64,000 bases of DNA from Alkalihalobacillus sp. LMS39. Its GTDB lineage: Bacteria > Bacillota > Bacilli > Bacillales > Bacillaceae_F. The notes beneath the pieces are model-generated. The model was not told where the DNA came from. It saw only the letters and a list, made by a program, of their open reading frames with translations, and ran no database searches. Below, piece after piece: positions 18,863 through 27,636 of this stretch (position 1 is its first letter; every line of letters begins with the position of its first letter). The stretch is taken from contig NZ_CP093300.1 of the NCBI RefSeq assembly GCF_022812285.1, positions 2,852,001 through 2,916,000 of the forward strand. Reading direction: 5' to 3'. The position numbers were made by a program, and so were the translations under genes.

Positions 18863-19739
18863 GTTGTTCGACTCCTTCAACAACACGCGGTCCTGGTCGA
18901 GACACGATATCTTCATCAATATCATGTACTCTTTCTTCTTGCACCGCTGTTACATCTTGCCAACCTGGACGATTTAAAATTTGGTCAACCATATCAGGAA
19001 CCCAGCTACTGTATGTTCCAATAATAACGTCTGGGTTTTCAGCAATGACTTGTTCTTCTGAAAATTGCGGCCAACCGCTCGTGTCTCCTGCTACATTTTC
19101 AGCATGAATCGTTTCTAACATTTCATGCATAAACGTATCTTTTCCAGTTGTATATAATTCATTAGAAATTTCAATCCATACCGTTTGTCTTTCTTCTTCT
19201 GGAATCGCTGCTGCTTGTTCGCTCAATTCAGCAAAACGAGCTTCCATATCAGAAATCAATTGCTCAGCTTCTTCTTTTGTGTTTGTAATTTCAGCAATAA
19301 AGTTAATCGCACGATACATATCTTCAAAACTATTTGCATCGTTTACAACGGCAACTTGAATATCTGCTCCTCTTATTTGATCTAACCCTTCTGCTGTTGC
19401 ATTTGACCCATGAGCAAGTACAATGTCTGGTTGTAACGAAATGATTTTTTCAACATCAAATTCAAAACCACCAATCGCCTCCACGTCCTCTACTTCTGGA
19501 GGATAATTATCGTGGTCACTTCTACCAACTAATTTATCACCTGCTCCAAGAGCAAATAAAATTTCTGTGTTGCTTGGAATAAGTGAAACAATTCGCTCAG
19601 GTTCTTCTTCTAACACAATTTCATTGTCGACTGCATCTGTTACATTTACAGCATCTTCTTGTTGCGTATCCGCTCCGCAACCAGCTAATAATCCAATTGC
19701 AAGCAAAACGAACATAAGTTGGCTTAGCCATTTTTTCAT
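18828..19739 (-). CDS. btuF: Corrinoid-binding lipoprotein of the ABC transporter
   Basis: A 303-residue periplasmic-binding-type protein with a lipoprotein signal (LLAGC, Cys21), followed by the class III binding fold. DNEIVLEEEPERIVSLIPSNTEILFALG is the typical start of B12/iron-siderophore binding proteins, and VSRPGPRVVEGVEQLA closes the domain. It captures cobalamin or cobinamide at the cell surface and passes it to BtuC. First gene of the operon, behind a cobalamin riboswitch. B12 specificity is inferred from that regulation and the following genes. Confidence 0.9.
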   Translation of the reverse strand: MKKWLSQLMFVLLAIGLLAGCGADTQQEDAVNVTDAVDNEIVLEEEPERIVSLIPSNTEILFALGAGDKLVGRSDHDNYPPEVEDVEAIGGFEFDVEKIISLQPDIVLAHGSNATAEGLDQIRGADIQVAVVNDANSFEDMYRAINFIAEITNTKEEAEQLISDMEARFAELSEQAAAIPEEERQTVWIEISNELYTTGKDTFMHEMLETIHAENVAGDTSGWPQFSEEQVIAENPDVIIGTYSSWVPDMVDQILNRPGWQDVTAVQEERVHDIDEDIVSRPGPRVVEGVEQLAKFIYPEVFN

Positions 19740-19808
19740 GTTCTGACATCCCCTTTTATATTATTTGTCATTTATGATGTACGTCATAGTTGCTTTTATG
19801 TAGACAAA

Positions 19809-19838
19809 CAAAAAGCTCCCCTGTCGATGGAGAGCAAA
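19809..19838 (-). terminator. Terminator of the cobalamin riboswitch expression platform
   Basis: Minus strand GCTCTCC - ATCGACA - GGGGAGC followed by TTTTTG, placed between the aptamer and btuF, as expected for premature termination when cobalamin is bound. Confidence 0.8.
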
Positions 19839-19907
19839 AGTAGACAATATTATAGTAAGGTCGATACTAATAATACTGCTTCACCTTTCCTCGAAGGCAT
19901 CCACATA

Positions 19908-20060
19908 CAACGATAAGGCAGGTCTCCTGACTTAAGTATCCTTATTCCTTTTGCCTTCCCGTTTGCACAGTGGCTATGTAAAAGGACTTGATACTATTAC
20001 AGTGGCGGGACCGTATTGGAATTTCACCAACTTCCCTTTTCACACTTATAACATAAGTGA
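19908..20060 (-). promoter_or_regulatory. Cobalamin (B12) riboswitch
   Basis: On the minus strand the B12 box ATAGCCACTG (19977-19968) is present, followed by the conserved GGGAAGGC segment and the 3' element CTTAAGTCAGGAGACCTGCC. The 5' part carries the GGGAAgttGGTGAAA-type sequence. It leads the btuF operon. Adenosylcobalamin binding should favour the terminator near 19.82 kb and shut off uptake and salvage. Confidence 0.95.
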
Positions 20061-20134
20061 CCTTATCGTATATTATTCGCTTCTATGATGTACGACCTTA
20101 TTATACACAATATTCATTTGTTTGACATGATTTT

Positions 20135-20599
20135 TCACTTCGATATTGTATTTTTATTTTTGCTCTCTATTACAAAGTCCTTTGCGAACGCTTTGCATAA
20201 GTCAATATCTTCACCTACTGGCTCATATTCAATTTTCAATCCATCTACGACAATTTGTCCTCCTTGCTCTTTAACCCGTTCTTCAATGATATCTACAGCT
20301 CCACAAAAAATTTCATAAGCTGTATCGCCTGAGCCGAAAACGCCGAACGTTTTATCCGCTAAATCTATGTTTTCCATTTCTTCATAAAAATCTAAAAACT
20401 CATCAGGTAGTTCTCCATCTCCCCATGTATACGCTCCAATGACAATTGCATCATATTCTAATAGAATGCTAGCATCAACATCTAACACGTCTTTCTTTGT
20501 CACCTCTACTCCTTCAGCAGCCAATCCTTCTTCTAATACATCAGCAATCGCTTCTGTATTGCCTGACATACTGCAAAACAATAATAAAACATTTTCCAT
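20135..20599 (-). CDS. Flavodoxin, iron-limitation type
   Basis: A 154-residue FMN electron carrier. The FMN phosphate loop is CSMSGNTEAIA near the start; AYTWGDGELPDEF and VFGSGDTAYEIFCGA are the two ring-binding loops of short-chain flavodoxins. The start is taken at ATG 20599, 10 bases after AAGGAGAG; an upstream in-frame ATG would use the ribosome site as coding sequence. Upstream lies a sigma-A promoter overlapped by Fur-box-like sequences, so the protein probably replaces ferredoxin when iron is scarce, as YkuN/YkuP do in B. subtilis. Single gene, between the res operon terminator and the B12 riboswitch region. Confidence 0.92.
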   Translation of the reverse strand: MENVLLLFCSMSGNTEAIADVLEEGLAAEGVEVTKKDVLDVDASILLEYDAIVIGAYTWGDGELPDEFLDFYEEMENIDLADKTFGVFGSGDTAYEIFCGAVDIIEERVKEQGGQIVVDGLKIEYEPVGEDIDLCKAFAKDFVIESKNKNTISK

Positions 20600-20627
20600 C
20601 TGAACTCTCTCCTTCATATGTTACATT

Positions 20628-20676
20628 AATGATTATCATTCTCAGTAATGATACTAATAATGATAATCATTGTCAA
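20628..20676 (-). promoter_or_regulatory. Sigma-A promoter overlapped by two Fur-box-like sites
   Basis: Minus strand TTGACA (20676-20671), 17-base spacer, TATCAT (20653-20648). A 19-base site (20656-20674, core ATGATAATCATTG) matches the Fur consensus at 17 of 19 positions and covers the -35 and spacer. A second similar palindrome, ATGATTATCATT, lies downstream at 20629-20640. Fe-Fur binding would block the promoter. Confidence 0.85.
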
Positions 20677-20683
20677 TTATAAA

Positions 20684-20728
20684 AATAAAAAAAGACTACT
20701 GAATCTTAAATTCAGCAATCTTTTTACC
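20684..20728 (-). terminator. Terminator of the res operon
   Basis: Minus strand GCTGAAT - TTAAG - ATTCAG stem with flanking AAGA/TCTT pairs and a run of T, 30 bases after the resE stop. Confidence 0.85.
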
Positions 20729-20757
20729 GTATACGAACATTGTTTCTCATGAAACAA

Positions 20758-22560
20758 TTATTTTCGCTCATTTTCTCTATTTTCTTCGGTTTTTCGAGGA
20801 ATAGAAAAACTAAATGTTGTTCCTTCATTCACTTTACTATGCACAGAAATATGTCCCATATGCGCTTCGACAATGTTTTTGGCAATCGCAAGTCCAAGTC
20901 CTGTCCCTGCCGCTCCTCTAGTTCGGGCTTTATCTGCTTTATAAAAGCGTTCAAACACAAACGGCAAATCTTCCTCTGGAATACCAGAACCTGTATCAAC
21001 AACATCAAAACGAGCCTCTCCTGTTGTCGATTGGACATAAAGTTGTACTTTTCCACCTTCGAGTGTATGTCGAATCGCATTATGAATTAAATTCGTTAAT
21101 ACTTGCTCGATTCGGTCTGGGTCAAAAAGAATGATATTTTCATTGTTAATGACGTCACACATTAGGTGAATACCTTGTTCTTTCGCTAATCCTTGGAATT
21201 TACGAATAATTCGGTCTGTAAAGTCTTTTATATTCACTTCTTCCATATTTAATTCAATATGGCCTGATTCCATTCTTGCTAAATCAAGAAGTTCATTAAC
21301 TAACCTACCCATTCGAAGCGATTCTTCATAAATAATTTGAGCAATTTCTTTTTTCTCTTCGTCGGTTTGAGCAATATCATCGACTATCGCTTCACTATAC
21401 CCTTGCAACATGGAAATAGGGGTTCTCAACTCATGAGAGACATTGGCGATAAAATCTTTACGGAGTTTATCATGCCTTCGTTCTTCTGTCACATCTCGAA
21501 TGACCGCTACAGCACCACGGACGAATTTTTGGTCGTATAACGGTGTCATTAATATAAACCAACTACGGCCTTGAATATCAATTTCATCAAATTGTTCACT
21601 TTCTAATACAACAACTTGTTGAAACAGCTTTTTAACTGCCTTAGGCAAATCTTCCACAGCATCAATATTCAAACCTTGTTCATAATACCAAGCTTGAATA
21701 AATCGTTCAGCAAGAGGATTCGTAACCACAATCCGTCCTTTTCGATCAAGCGTAATAACACCGTCAGCCATACTACTTAGTATACGAGAAAGCTGTTCTT
21801 TTTCTTGATTTAACGCGGTAATATTTCGATTTAATTCGCGTCCCATTCGATTAAAAGCAATAGCGAGCTTCCCAATTTCATCAATCGTAAGAATCGGAAT
21901 TTTCGTATCAAAATTCCCTTCTGCCACTTCAACTGCCGCTTGCCTCATTTTTCGTAATGGAGCTGTGATTCTCGTCGACAAGAAAAACGCAAAAATTGTC
22001 GTTAATACTATGGCGATTCCAGCAGAAAAAATGATGATTCTTTTCGTGTGCGCTGTCGTTTGTTCTATCGCTAGAAGAGACTGATAAAGGAAAACCGCAC
22101 TTTGAGCATCATTTAATTCAACTGGACGTCCAACGACCATTATTTCCGTATGAACCTCAACCCCATTTTCTACAAATGGGAAATCGCCTTGACTAACAAC
22201 CGATTGGTCTCCTTGAAACACTTTCGACAAAACCGGATCTTCATAAAATATCGAGATCGGTAAATTTACAGTTTCACTCGGATTAGAAGAATACCAATGT
22301 TCTTCGTTGTCCAAAATAACCGCTTTTATATCATAAGTTTCTGCAATTTTAGATATCGTTACTAACGCCATATCCTTGTCATCATACACTTCTACAATGG
22401 TCGCAATCATATCTGCATGATTCATCAATTGTGACTCGGCCTCACTGACATGAAACCGTTCAAAAAATTGGAGCATGAGTGCCATTAAAATGGATAAAAC
22501 TACGGACACGAGTAATAAAATCGTAAACCATAGTTTTCCAACAACACTTCGCCAAAACAT
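20758..22560 (-). CDS. resE: Sensor histidine kinase ResE
   Basis: A 600-residue membrane kinase of the ResDE pair that controls aerobic/anaerobic respiration and cytochrome assembly. Order: membrane helix 11-31, extracellular sensing domain to about 172, second helix 174-195, HAMP 195-248, PAS 255-360, HisKA with phospho-acceptor H376 in NVSHELRTP, and a C-terminal HATPase with the N box (LIHNAIRHT) and G boxes (DTGSGIP, GTGLGLAI). Length and layout match B. subtilis ResE. It overlaps the resD stop by one base, so translation is coupled. Last gene of resABCDE. Confidence 0.95.
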   Translation of the reverse strand: MFWRSVVGKLWFTILLLVSVVLSILMALMLQFFERFHVSEAESQLMNHADMIATIVEVYDDKDMALVTISKIAETYDIKAVILDNEEHWYSSNPSETVNLPISIFYEDPVLSKVFQGDQSVVSQGDFPFVENGVEVHTEIMVVGRPVELNDAQSAVFLYQSLLAIEQTTAHTKRIIIFSAGIAIVLTTIFAFFLSTRITAPLRKMRQAAVEVAEGNFDTKIPILTIDEIGKLAIAFNRMGRELNRNITALNQEKEQLSRILSSMADGVITLDRKGRIVVTNPLAERFIQAWYYEQGLNIDAVEDLPKAVKKLFQQVVVLESEQFDEIDIQGRSWFILMTPLYDQKFVRGAVAVIRDVTEERRHDKLRKDFIANVSHELRTPISMLQGYSEAIVDDIAQTDEEKKEIAQIIYEESLRMGRLVNELLDLARMESGHIELNMEEVNIKDFTDRIIRKFQGLAKEQGIHLMCDVINNENIILFDPDRIEQVLTNLIHNAIRHTLEGGKVQLYVQSTTGEARFDVVDTGSGIPEEDLPFVFERFYKADKARTRGAAGTGLGLAIAKNIVEAHMGHISVHSKVNEGTTFSFSIPRKTEENRENERK

Positions 22561-23276
22561 TACTCTTTCACAGCCTCAAACTTATATCCGACACCCCATA
22601 CGGTAGATATCATGCTAGCTGCCTCTGGAGAAATTCGATTTAATTTTTCGCGTAATCGTTTAATATGAGTATCAACGGTACGCAAATCCCCAAAAAAGTC
22701 ATAATTCCACACATCTTTTAAAAGTTGTTCTCTTGAAAAAACTTTATCAGGAGTTTGCGCTAAATAATAGAGCAGTTCATATTCTTTAGGAGTTAAACTG
22801 ATTTCATTTCCATCTACCGTTACTCGATGTGCATCATTATCAATCGTCAAATGAGAAAAGACAAGAACATCTTTTGCTGCTGTTTCTGTTTGAAGAAAGC
22901 GAGTACTAGATGAACGACGTAAAAGCGCCTTTACACGTAACACGACTTCTCTCGGGCTAAATGGTTTTACAATATAATCATCTGTCCCAACTTCAAACCC
23001 TTGCACACGATTTGCTTCTTCCCCTTTGGCTGTTAACATGATGATCGGAGTTGCTTTTGTTTTTCTAAGCTCTTGACATACTTCGATTCCATCAATACCA
23101 GGCATCATGATATCAAGAAGGATAAGGTCATAGTCATTTTCAAGAGCCATTTCTAAAGCGACTTCTCCATTTTCAGCATCTTCTACAATATAATCTTCTC
23201 TTTCTAAATACATCTTTAATAAGCGGCGAATGCGCTCTTCATCATCAACTACTAAAATTTTTCCTTCTTGTTCCAT
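22560..23276 (-). CDS. resD: Response regulator ResD
   Basis: A 238-residue OmpR/PhoB-type regulator. Receiver domain with acidic pocket D11/D12, phosphorylated D55 in LLDIMMPG and the conserved lysine in MLTAKGEE; C-terminal winged helix with LTPKEYELLYYLAQ and DTHIKRLREKL. Activates respiratory and cytochrome-c maturation genes in B. subtilis. Partner is the adjacent ResE kinase. Preceded by a short stem-loop between resC and resD. Confidence 0.96.
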   Translation of the reverse strand: MEQEGKILVVDDEERIRRLLKMYLEREDYIVEDAENGEVALEMALENDYDLILLDIMMPGIDGIEVCQELRKTKATPIIMLTAKGEEANRVQGFEVGTDDYIVKPFSPREVVLRVKALLRRSSSTRFLQTETAAKDVLVFSHLTIDNDAHRVTVDGNEISLTPKEYELLYYLAQTPDKVFSREQLLKDVWNYDFFGDLRTVDTHIKRLREKLNRISPEAASMISTVWGVGYKFEAVKE

Positions 23277-23313
23277 CGATAACCCTCCTCGTACTAAACA
23301 CCACTATATTTTT

Positions 23314-23340
23314 TTGCACTGCCCAATTAGGACAGTGCTT
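23314..23340 (-). other. Stem-loop in the resC-resD gap
   Basis: Minus strand GCACTGTCC - TAATT - GGGCAGTGC, a 9-bp stem with one G-U pair, followed by A residues rather than T. It is not a standard terminator in the direction of transcription; mRNA processing or stability control between resABC and resDE is possible. Confidence 0.5.
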
Positions 23341-23345
23341 TTATA

Positions 23346-24530
23346 TTATGCATAGGAATGAAGCCCTGCAATAACTAAGTTAACAAAAATCAGATTAAAC
23401 ATAATAATAGCAAACCCTATTACACATAGCCATGCCGAACGTTCACCATGCCAGCCTCTTGAAAGCCGCAAATGTAAATACGCCGCATAAAATAAGAACG
23501 TAATAAGGGCCCACACTTCTTTTGGATCCCAGCCCCAAAATCTTGTCCATGCAATTTGTGCCCAAATCATCGCAAAAATCAAACCGCCTAACGCAAATAA
23601 TGGGAATCCAATCGCAATGGCTCGATAGCTTAATTCATCAACCGCTTGTGGACTAATATTTTTCAACAAAGGCTGAATCGCGCCGCCAATTGGTTTTCGT
23701 AATACTAATCGTAGCAACCAATAAATCGCGATTCCAATCGTAAACGCCCAAATCACAGTGTTTAAATCATTTGCTATGATGTTGGCTGGAACATGGAACA
23801 ACGCATCCATTCTTCCTTCTGTTAGCAATGTTCCTTCATTCGGACCAACGATGGCAGGGAGGTTATATTGCATTTGTGCTTCCTCGCCATTTTCATTCAC
23901 ATATGAGAATGTTGATTCATAACCAACAAGATTAAATCCCGTACCTAATATGTTGTTCCCTACCATACACAATAACACATATAATATAAATTCAAGCCAG
24001 CGCGCTTTTTTGTTTTTTGTTGTAAAATCAAGTGTTCGAATTAAATAAATTAAACCCGCGACAAAACCAATCGCTAATACCCCTTGAGCTAAAGCTACAG
24101 TAATAACGTGAATTTTTAACCAGTTACTTTGTAACGCTGGAATTAATGGCGCAACTTCACGCGGAAACAATGATGCATAGGAAATAATAAGCATGACGAC
24201 TGGCATCGTAAATAATCCTAGTATATTCGAACGATAAATGGCATAAATAATAATGAAGCCAAAACCAATCATAATTCCTAAAAACGTTGTATATTCAAAC
24301 ATATTACTTACTGGAGCATGTCCTGATACCATCCAGCGTGTAATAAAATAACCCATTGCAAATAAGAAAGCTACAATCGAGATGATAAACCCAAAAGTTC
24401 CCCACCGATTTCCTTCTACACCTTTTTTATTTCGCCACTTCTTCCCTGTAATCGAAACAGTAAACGCAATCGTTGCAGCTAAATATAAGAAAAAGGCAGT
24501 AAGTAATAAATTGCTACTTAAAGCTAACAT
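23346..24530 (-). CDS. resC: Cytochrome c biogenesis protein ResC (CcsA family)
   Basis: A 394-residue membrane protein of the System II cytochrome c maturation complex, which carries haem across the membrane. About eight to nine spans and the family tryptophan-rich motif WTRFWGWDPKEVWAL with conserved histidines nearby. Works with ResB, whose stop overlaps its start by one base. Confidence 0.95.
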   Translation of the reverse strand: MLALSSNLLLTAFFLYLAATIAFTVSITGKKWRNKKGVEGNRWGTFGFIISIVAFLFAMGYFITRWMVSGHAPVSNMFEYTTFLGIMIGFGFIIIYAIYRSNILGLFTMPVVMLIISYASLFPREVAPLIPALQSNWLKIHVITVALAQGVLAIGFVAGLIYLIRTLDFTTKNKKARWLEFILYVLLCMVGNNILGTGFNLVGYESTFSYVNENGEEAQMQYNLPAIVGPNEGTLLTEGRMDALFHVPANIIANDLNTVIWAFTIGIAIYWLLRLVLRKPIGGAIQPLLKNISPQAVDELSYRAIAIGFPLFALGGLIFAMIWAQIAWTRFWGWDPKEVWALITFLFYAAYLHLRLSRGWHGERSAWLCVIGFAIIMFNLIFVNLVIAGLHSYA

Positions 24531-26173
24531 TACATTGTTTCCTCCTTAGGAGCTGTTTCTTCTTTTTCCTTTTCTTCTACTTGGTCAATTGGCATAGTTA
24601 ATTCTGTTTGCTCCACAACAGCTTCTATGTCTTTTTTTAACGACGCCCACATTTTATTCGCATGTCCTGCCATCATGATTTGACCGTTACGTTGTTGAAT
24701 CCAAATTCTTCTGTGTGACCAATAAGATCCTTGGACGAGTCCAATCATAAAGATCGCACCACCTACCATTAGAAATCCAAGTGTGTGATCTTTACGAACA
24801 GTTAGGGCAGTGACATTTTTTGTATCAATACCAGCAAATGATATACGGTAATCATTTTCACCAAAAGGTTCCAAATTTCTTTGAATCGCAATAAAGCTCA
24901 CTTCCCCTTTTGGTTTATCAGGGGTAATCATTTCAAAAATAAAAGCTGGATTGTTCGGGATTTTAGAACGTGTCGCTGGATTCCCTGCTTCGTCAAAGAA
25001 GTAGTCTTGGAAATAATCAAGAACACGCACTTTATATCCATCACCTAAATCATATTCATCTAAAGGATTATACAAATCAACCGTAAATTGTCCAAATGTG
25101 TCTCCAGACTCTTTATGATCTAATGTAAATGCCATTTGATTTAGTTCATTTAATTTAAAATCAACTTGATAAAGAGCAAAATCAGCAAACTTCATCGGGT
25201 CATTTACAATAATATTATGTCGTGCTATTTCTTTTAACTCAGCTTCTTCCCCAACAACGGTTGATTCCATACGTTCATAGACGACCGCACGAGTTTTAAA
25301 TGTTTGTGCAACAGGTACCCCAGAACGTTGGAGCGCTTCCCCAAAAACTTCATCCTCTTCATCATACACTTCAAGAATGAATTCTTCATTTTCAATAAAA
25401 TATTGACCGTCCGTACCTGGGATAACAACCGTGTCTCCTTCACGAACCCACACAAATTCATCCACATACATACCAGGGAAAAACCGCAACATACAGCCGA
25501 TGAGAAAAATAATTAAGCCAAGATGATTGACATATGGCCCCCACCTTGAAAATCTACCTTTTTCCGCTACTACGTTTCCGTTTTCTTCGGAAACATTATA
25601 TTTTTTTTCTTTTAATATTTGCTTTGCTTTTTCCATTGTTTCTTCTTGATTTTGGACATCAGAAACCCCATATAGGCGCTGACGTTTCATAAAAGATTCA
25701 TGACGTGTCACACGTTGTTTTTTCAACGCACGGTACAACGGGACGACTCTATCAATACTAGCAATTAACAATGAAATCCCTAATGAAGCAATTAAAATCA
25801 TGTACCACCATGAACTATATAAGTTATGAAAGCCTAACTGGTAATACATCTGCCCAAGGAATCCATGTGTTTCCTGATAATACACTGCCGGATTCGCAGT
25901 AGGTGGAATGTACATTTGCTGTGGAAATATTGTTCCTAATGATGATGCAACTAATGTAAGAATAATAATCCATACGCCTACTTTAACAGACGAAAAAAAG
26001 TTCCATATTTTATCAATAATCGTTCGATTATAGGTTTGTGATCGTCTCGCGACACCTTCATAGCGCATATTAAGGAGCCCCGTTGAATCTCCTTCTAACG
26101 GCTTCCCACATGACTCACATATGACAGTGCCATATGGATTGGCGTGACCACATTCACACTTCACTTTATCCAT
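24530..26173 (-). CDS. resB: Cytochrome c biogenesis protein ResB (Ccs1 family)
   Basis: A 547-residue protein. A zinc-ribbon-like pair of CxC...CxxC motifs at the N-terminus (CECGHANPYG, CESCGKPL) is followed by three membrane helices, a large extracytoplasmic domain and a last helix near residue 465. This is the ResB/Ccs1 haem-ligation partner of ResC. B. subtilis ResB has the same N-terminal cysteines. Overlaps resC by one base. Confidence 0.95.
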   Translation of the reverse strand: MDKVKCECGHANPYGTVICESCGKPLEGDSTGLLNMRYEGVARRSQTYNRTIIDKIWNFFSSVKVGVWIIILTLVASSLGTIFPQQMYIPPTANPAVYYQETHGFLGQMYYQLGFHNLYSSWWYMILIASLGISLLIASIDRVVPLYRALKKQRVTRHESFMKRQRLYGVSDVQNQEETMEKAKQILKEKKYNVSEENGNVVAEKGRFSRWGPYVNHLGLIIFLIGCMLRFFPGMYVDEFVWVREGDTVVIPGTDGQYFIENEEFILEVYDEEDEVFGEALQRSGVPVAQTFKTRAVVYERMESTVVGEEAELKEIARHNIIVNDPMKFADFALYQVDFKLNELNQMAFTLDHKESGDTFGQFTVDLYNPLDEYDLGDGYKVRVLDYFQDYFFDEAGNPATRSKIPNNPAFIFEMITPDKPKGEVSFIAIQRNLEPFGENDYRISFAGIDTKNVTALTVRKDHTLGFLMVGGAIFMIGLVQGSYWSHRRIWIQQRNGQIMMAGHANKMWASLKKDIEAVVEQTELTMPIDQVEEKEKEETAPKEETM

Positions 26174-26185
26174 AACAACACCCCA

Positions 26186-26713
26186 TTACGTTTTCGGTTT
26201 GATTAATTCCATAAATTCTTCAACTAGTGCCTCATCCATCATTCCGTAATGAATCTTTTCTACTATTCCATGCTCATTAATGAGAAACGTAATTGGTAAT
26301 GGGCGAATGCCATAGGCGTCACTGACTAACATTCCTTTATCAATCGCAACAGGAAATGAGAGGTTGTACCGTTCAACAAAGCGTTGGACTCGAAGGTCAG
26401 CTTCATTTACATTAACAGCGATAATCTCTACCCCTTGGTCTTTGTAAATTTGATAGAAATCGTCCATAATCGGCATTTCTTCTTCACATGGTTTACAATA
26501 CGTTCCCCAAAAGTTTAAAAAGACACCCTGACCTTTATAGTCAGCTAATTCAATTCGCTCTCCCTCTAATGTTGTTAACACGAAATTAATAGGCTCCTCA
26601 CCTACACGGACACTTGATTTATCAGCAAAAAAATTAGTATAGAACGTGTATACTAACGCTATCGTAATCACGACAAGTATCGAAGTCCGTAGTAGCAATC
26701 TTTTCCGTATCAT
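26186..26713 (-). CDS. resA: Thiol-disulfide oxidoreductase ResA
   Basis: A 175-residue membrane-anchored thioredoxin-like protein. One N-terminal helix (LLLRTSILVVITIALVYTF), then a thioredoxin fold with the active site WGTYCKPCEEEMP (C-x-x-C) and the ResA-specific glutamates. Reduces the haem-binding cysteines of apocytochrome c on the outer face. First gene of resABCDE; a TATAAT-like -10 lies on the minus strand at 26761-26766. Confidence 0.95.
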   Translation of the reverse strand: MIRKRLLLRTSILVVITIALVYTFYTNFFADKSSVRVGEEPINFVLTTLEGERIELADYKGQGVFLNFWGTYCKPCEEEMPIMDDFYQIYKDQGVEIIAVNVNEADLRVQRFVERYNLSFPVAIDKGMLVSDAYGIRPLPITFLINEHGIVEKIHYGMMDEALVEEFMELIKPKT

Positions 26714-26805
26714 ACCGCTCTCCCCTTGAACTTTGATCTTATCTCTGTTTCATTCACCCTATTATACATTTGAAATGAAACAAATACGTGAATTGTTTTT
26801 GACGT

Positions 26806-27528
26806 TTATGTGACAGCTATTTCTTTTAACTGCTTTACTTCAAACGGCTTTAGCGGCCTTGTTTCGCCTGGTCGCATATTTCCAACATCTAAAAAAGAAA
26901 ACCGCTCTCTTTTTAGCTTCAATACTGGGTGTCCGACCGCATCGAACATCCTTCTTACTTGCCGATTCCTTCCTTCATGAATCGTTATTTCAATAATTGA
27001 CGTGCCTTTTTTCTTATCACCAGACACAATTTTGACACGAGCTGGTGCTGTTTTTCCATCTTCCAACATAATGCCTTTTCTAAGCTTTTCGATGACTTCC
27101 TTTGTTGGATACCCTTTTACTTTTGCGATATACATTTTATCTACTTTATGTTTCGGATGCGTGAGTATATTTGTCAGCTCGCCATCATTTGTTAACAATA
27201 AAGCTCCTGACGTATCATAATCAAGTCGACCTACAGGAAAAACCCGTTGTTCCACTTCTAAAAATTCCGTAACGACTTTTCTTCCTCTATCATCTTTCAC
27301 TGCTGATATGACTCCAGTTGGTTTATACAATAAAAAGTACACTGGTTCTTCTTTATCAATTGGGACGCCATTAACTTCAATTTCATCTTTTCTAGGAGTT
27401 ACTTTCATCCCAAGTTCTTTCACGACAACTCCATTTACTTTTACTTTTCCTTCTAAAATCAATTCTTCTGCTTTTCGCCTTGAAGCTACACCTGCATGTG
27501 CAATCACTTTTTGTAAACGTTCCATCAT
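26806..27528 (-). CDS. rluB: 23S rRNA pseudouridine synthase RluB
   Basis: A 240-residue RsuA-family enzyme. N-terminal S4 RNA-binding domain (ERLQKVIAHAGVASRRKAEELI), then the catalytic domain with active Asp in FPVGRLDYDTSGALLLTNDG and the C-terminal NRQVRRMFDAVGHPV motif. Modifies helix 89 of 23S rRNA in relatives. The gene lies between spmB and resA as in B. subtilis (ypuL). Confidence 0.94.
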   Translation of the reverse strand: MMERLQKVIAHAGVASRRKAEELILEGKVKVNGVVVKELGMKVTPRKDEIEVNGVPIDKEEPVYFLLYKPTGVISAVKDDRGRKVVTEFLEVEQRVFPVGRLDYDTSGALLLTNDGELTNILTHPKHKVDKMYIAKVKGYPTKEVIEKLRKGIMLEDGKTAPARVKIVSGDKKKGTSIIEITIHEGRNRQVRRMFDAVGHPVLKLKRERFSFLDVGNMRPGETRPLKPFEVKQLKEIAVT

Positions 27529-27597
27529 TTCACCTCACATTTCATCATACCTCTGTCACAAGTAATACTCAAGTAATGACAATTTTTTTGCCTTTAT

Positions 27598-27630
27598 GAA
27601 AAAAAGAAGAAGCCTATGGCTTCCTCTTTT
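27598..27630 (-). terminator. Terminator of the dacB-spmA-spmB operon
   Basis: Minus strand AAGAGGAAGCC - ATA - GGCTTCTTCTT followed by seven T, just after the spmB stop. Confidence 0.9.
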
Positions 27631-27636
27631 CCTAGT

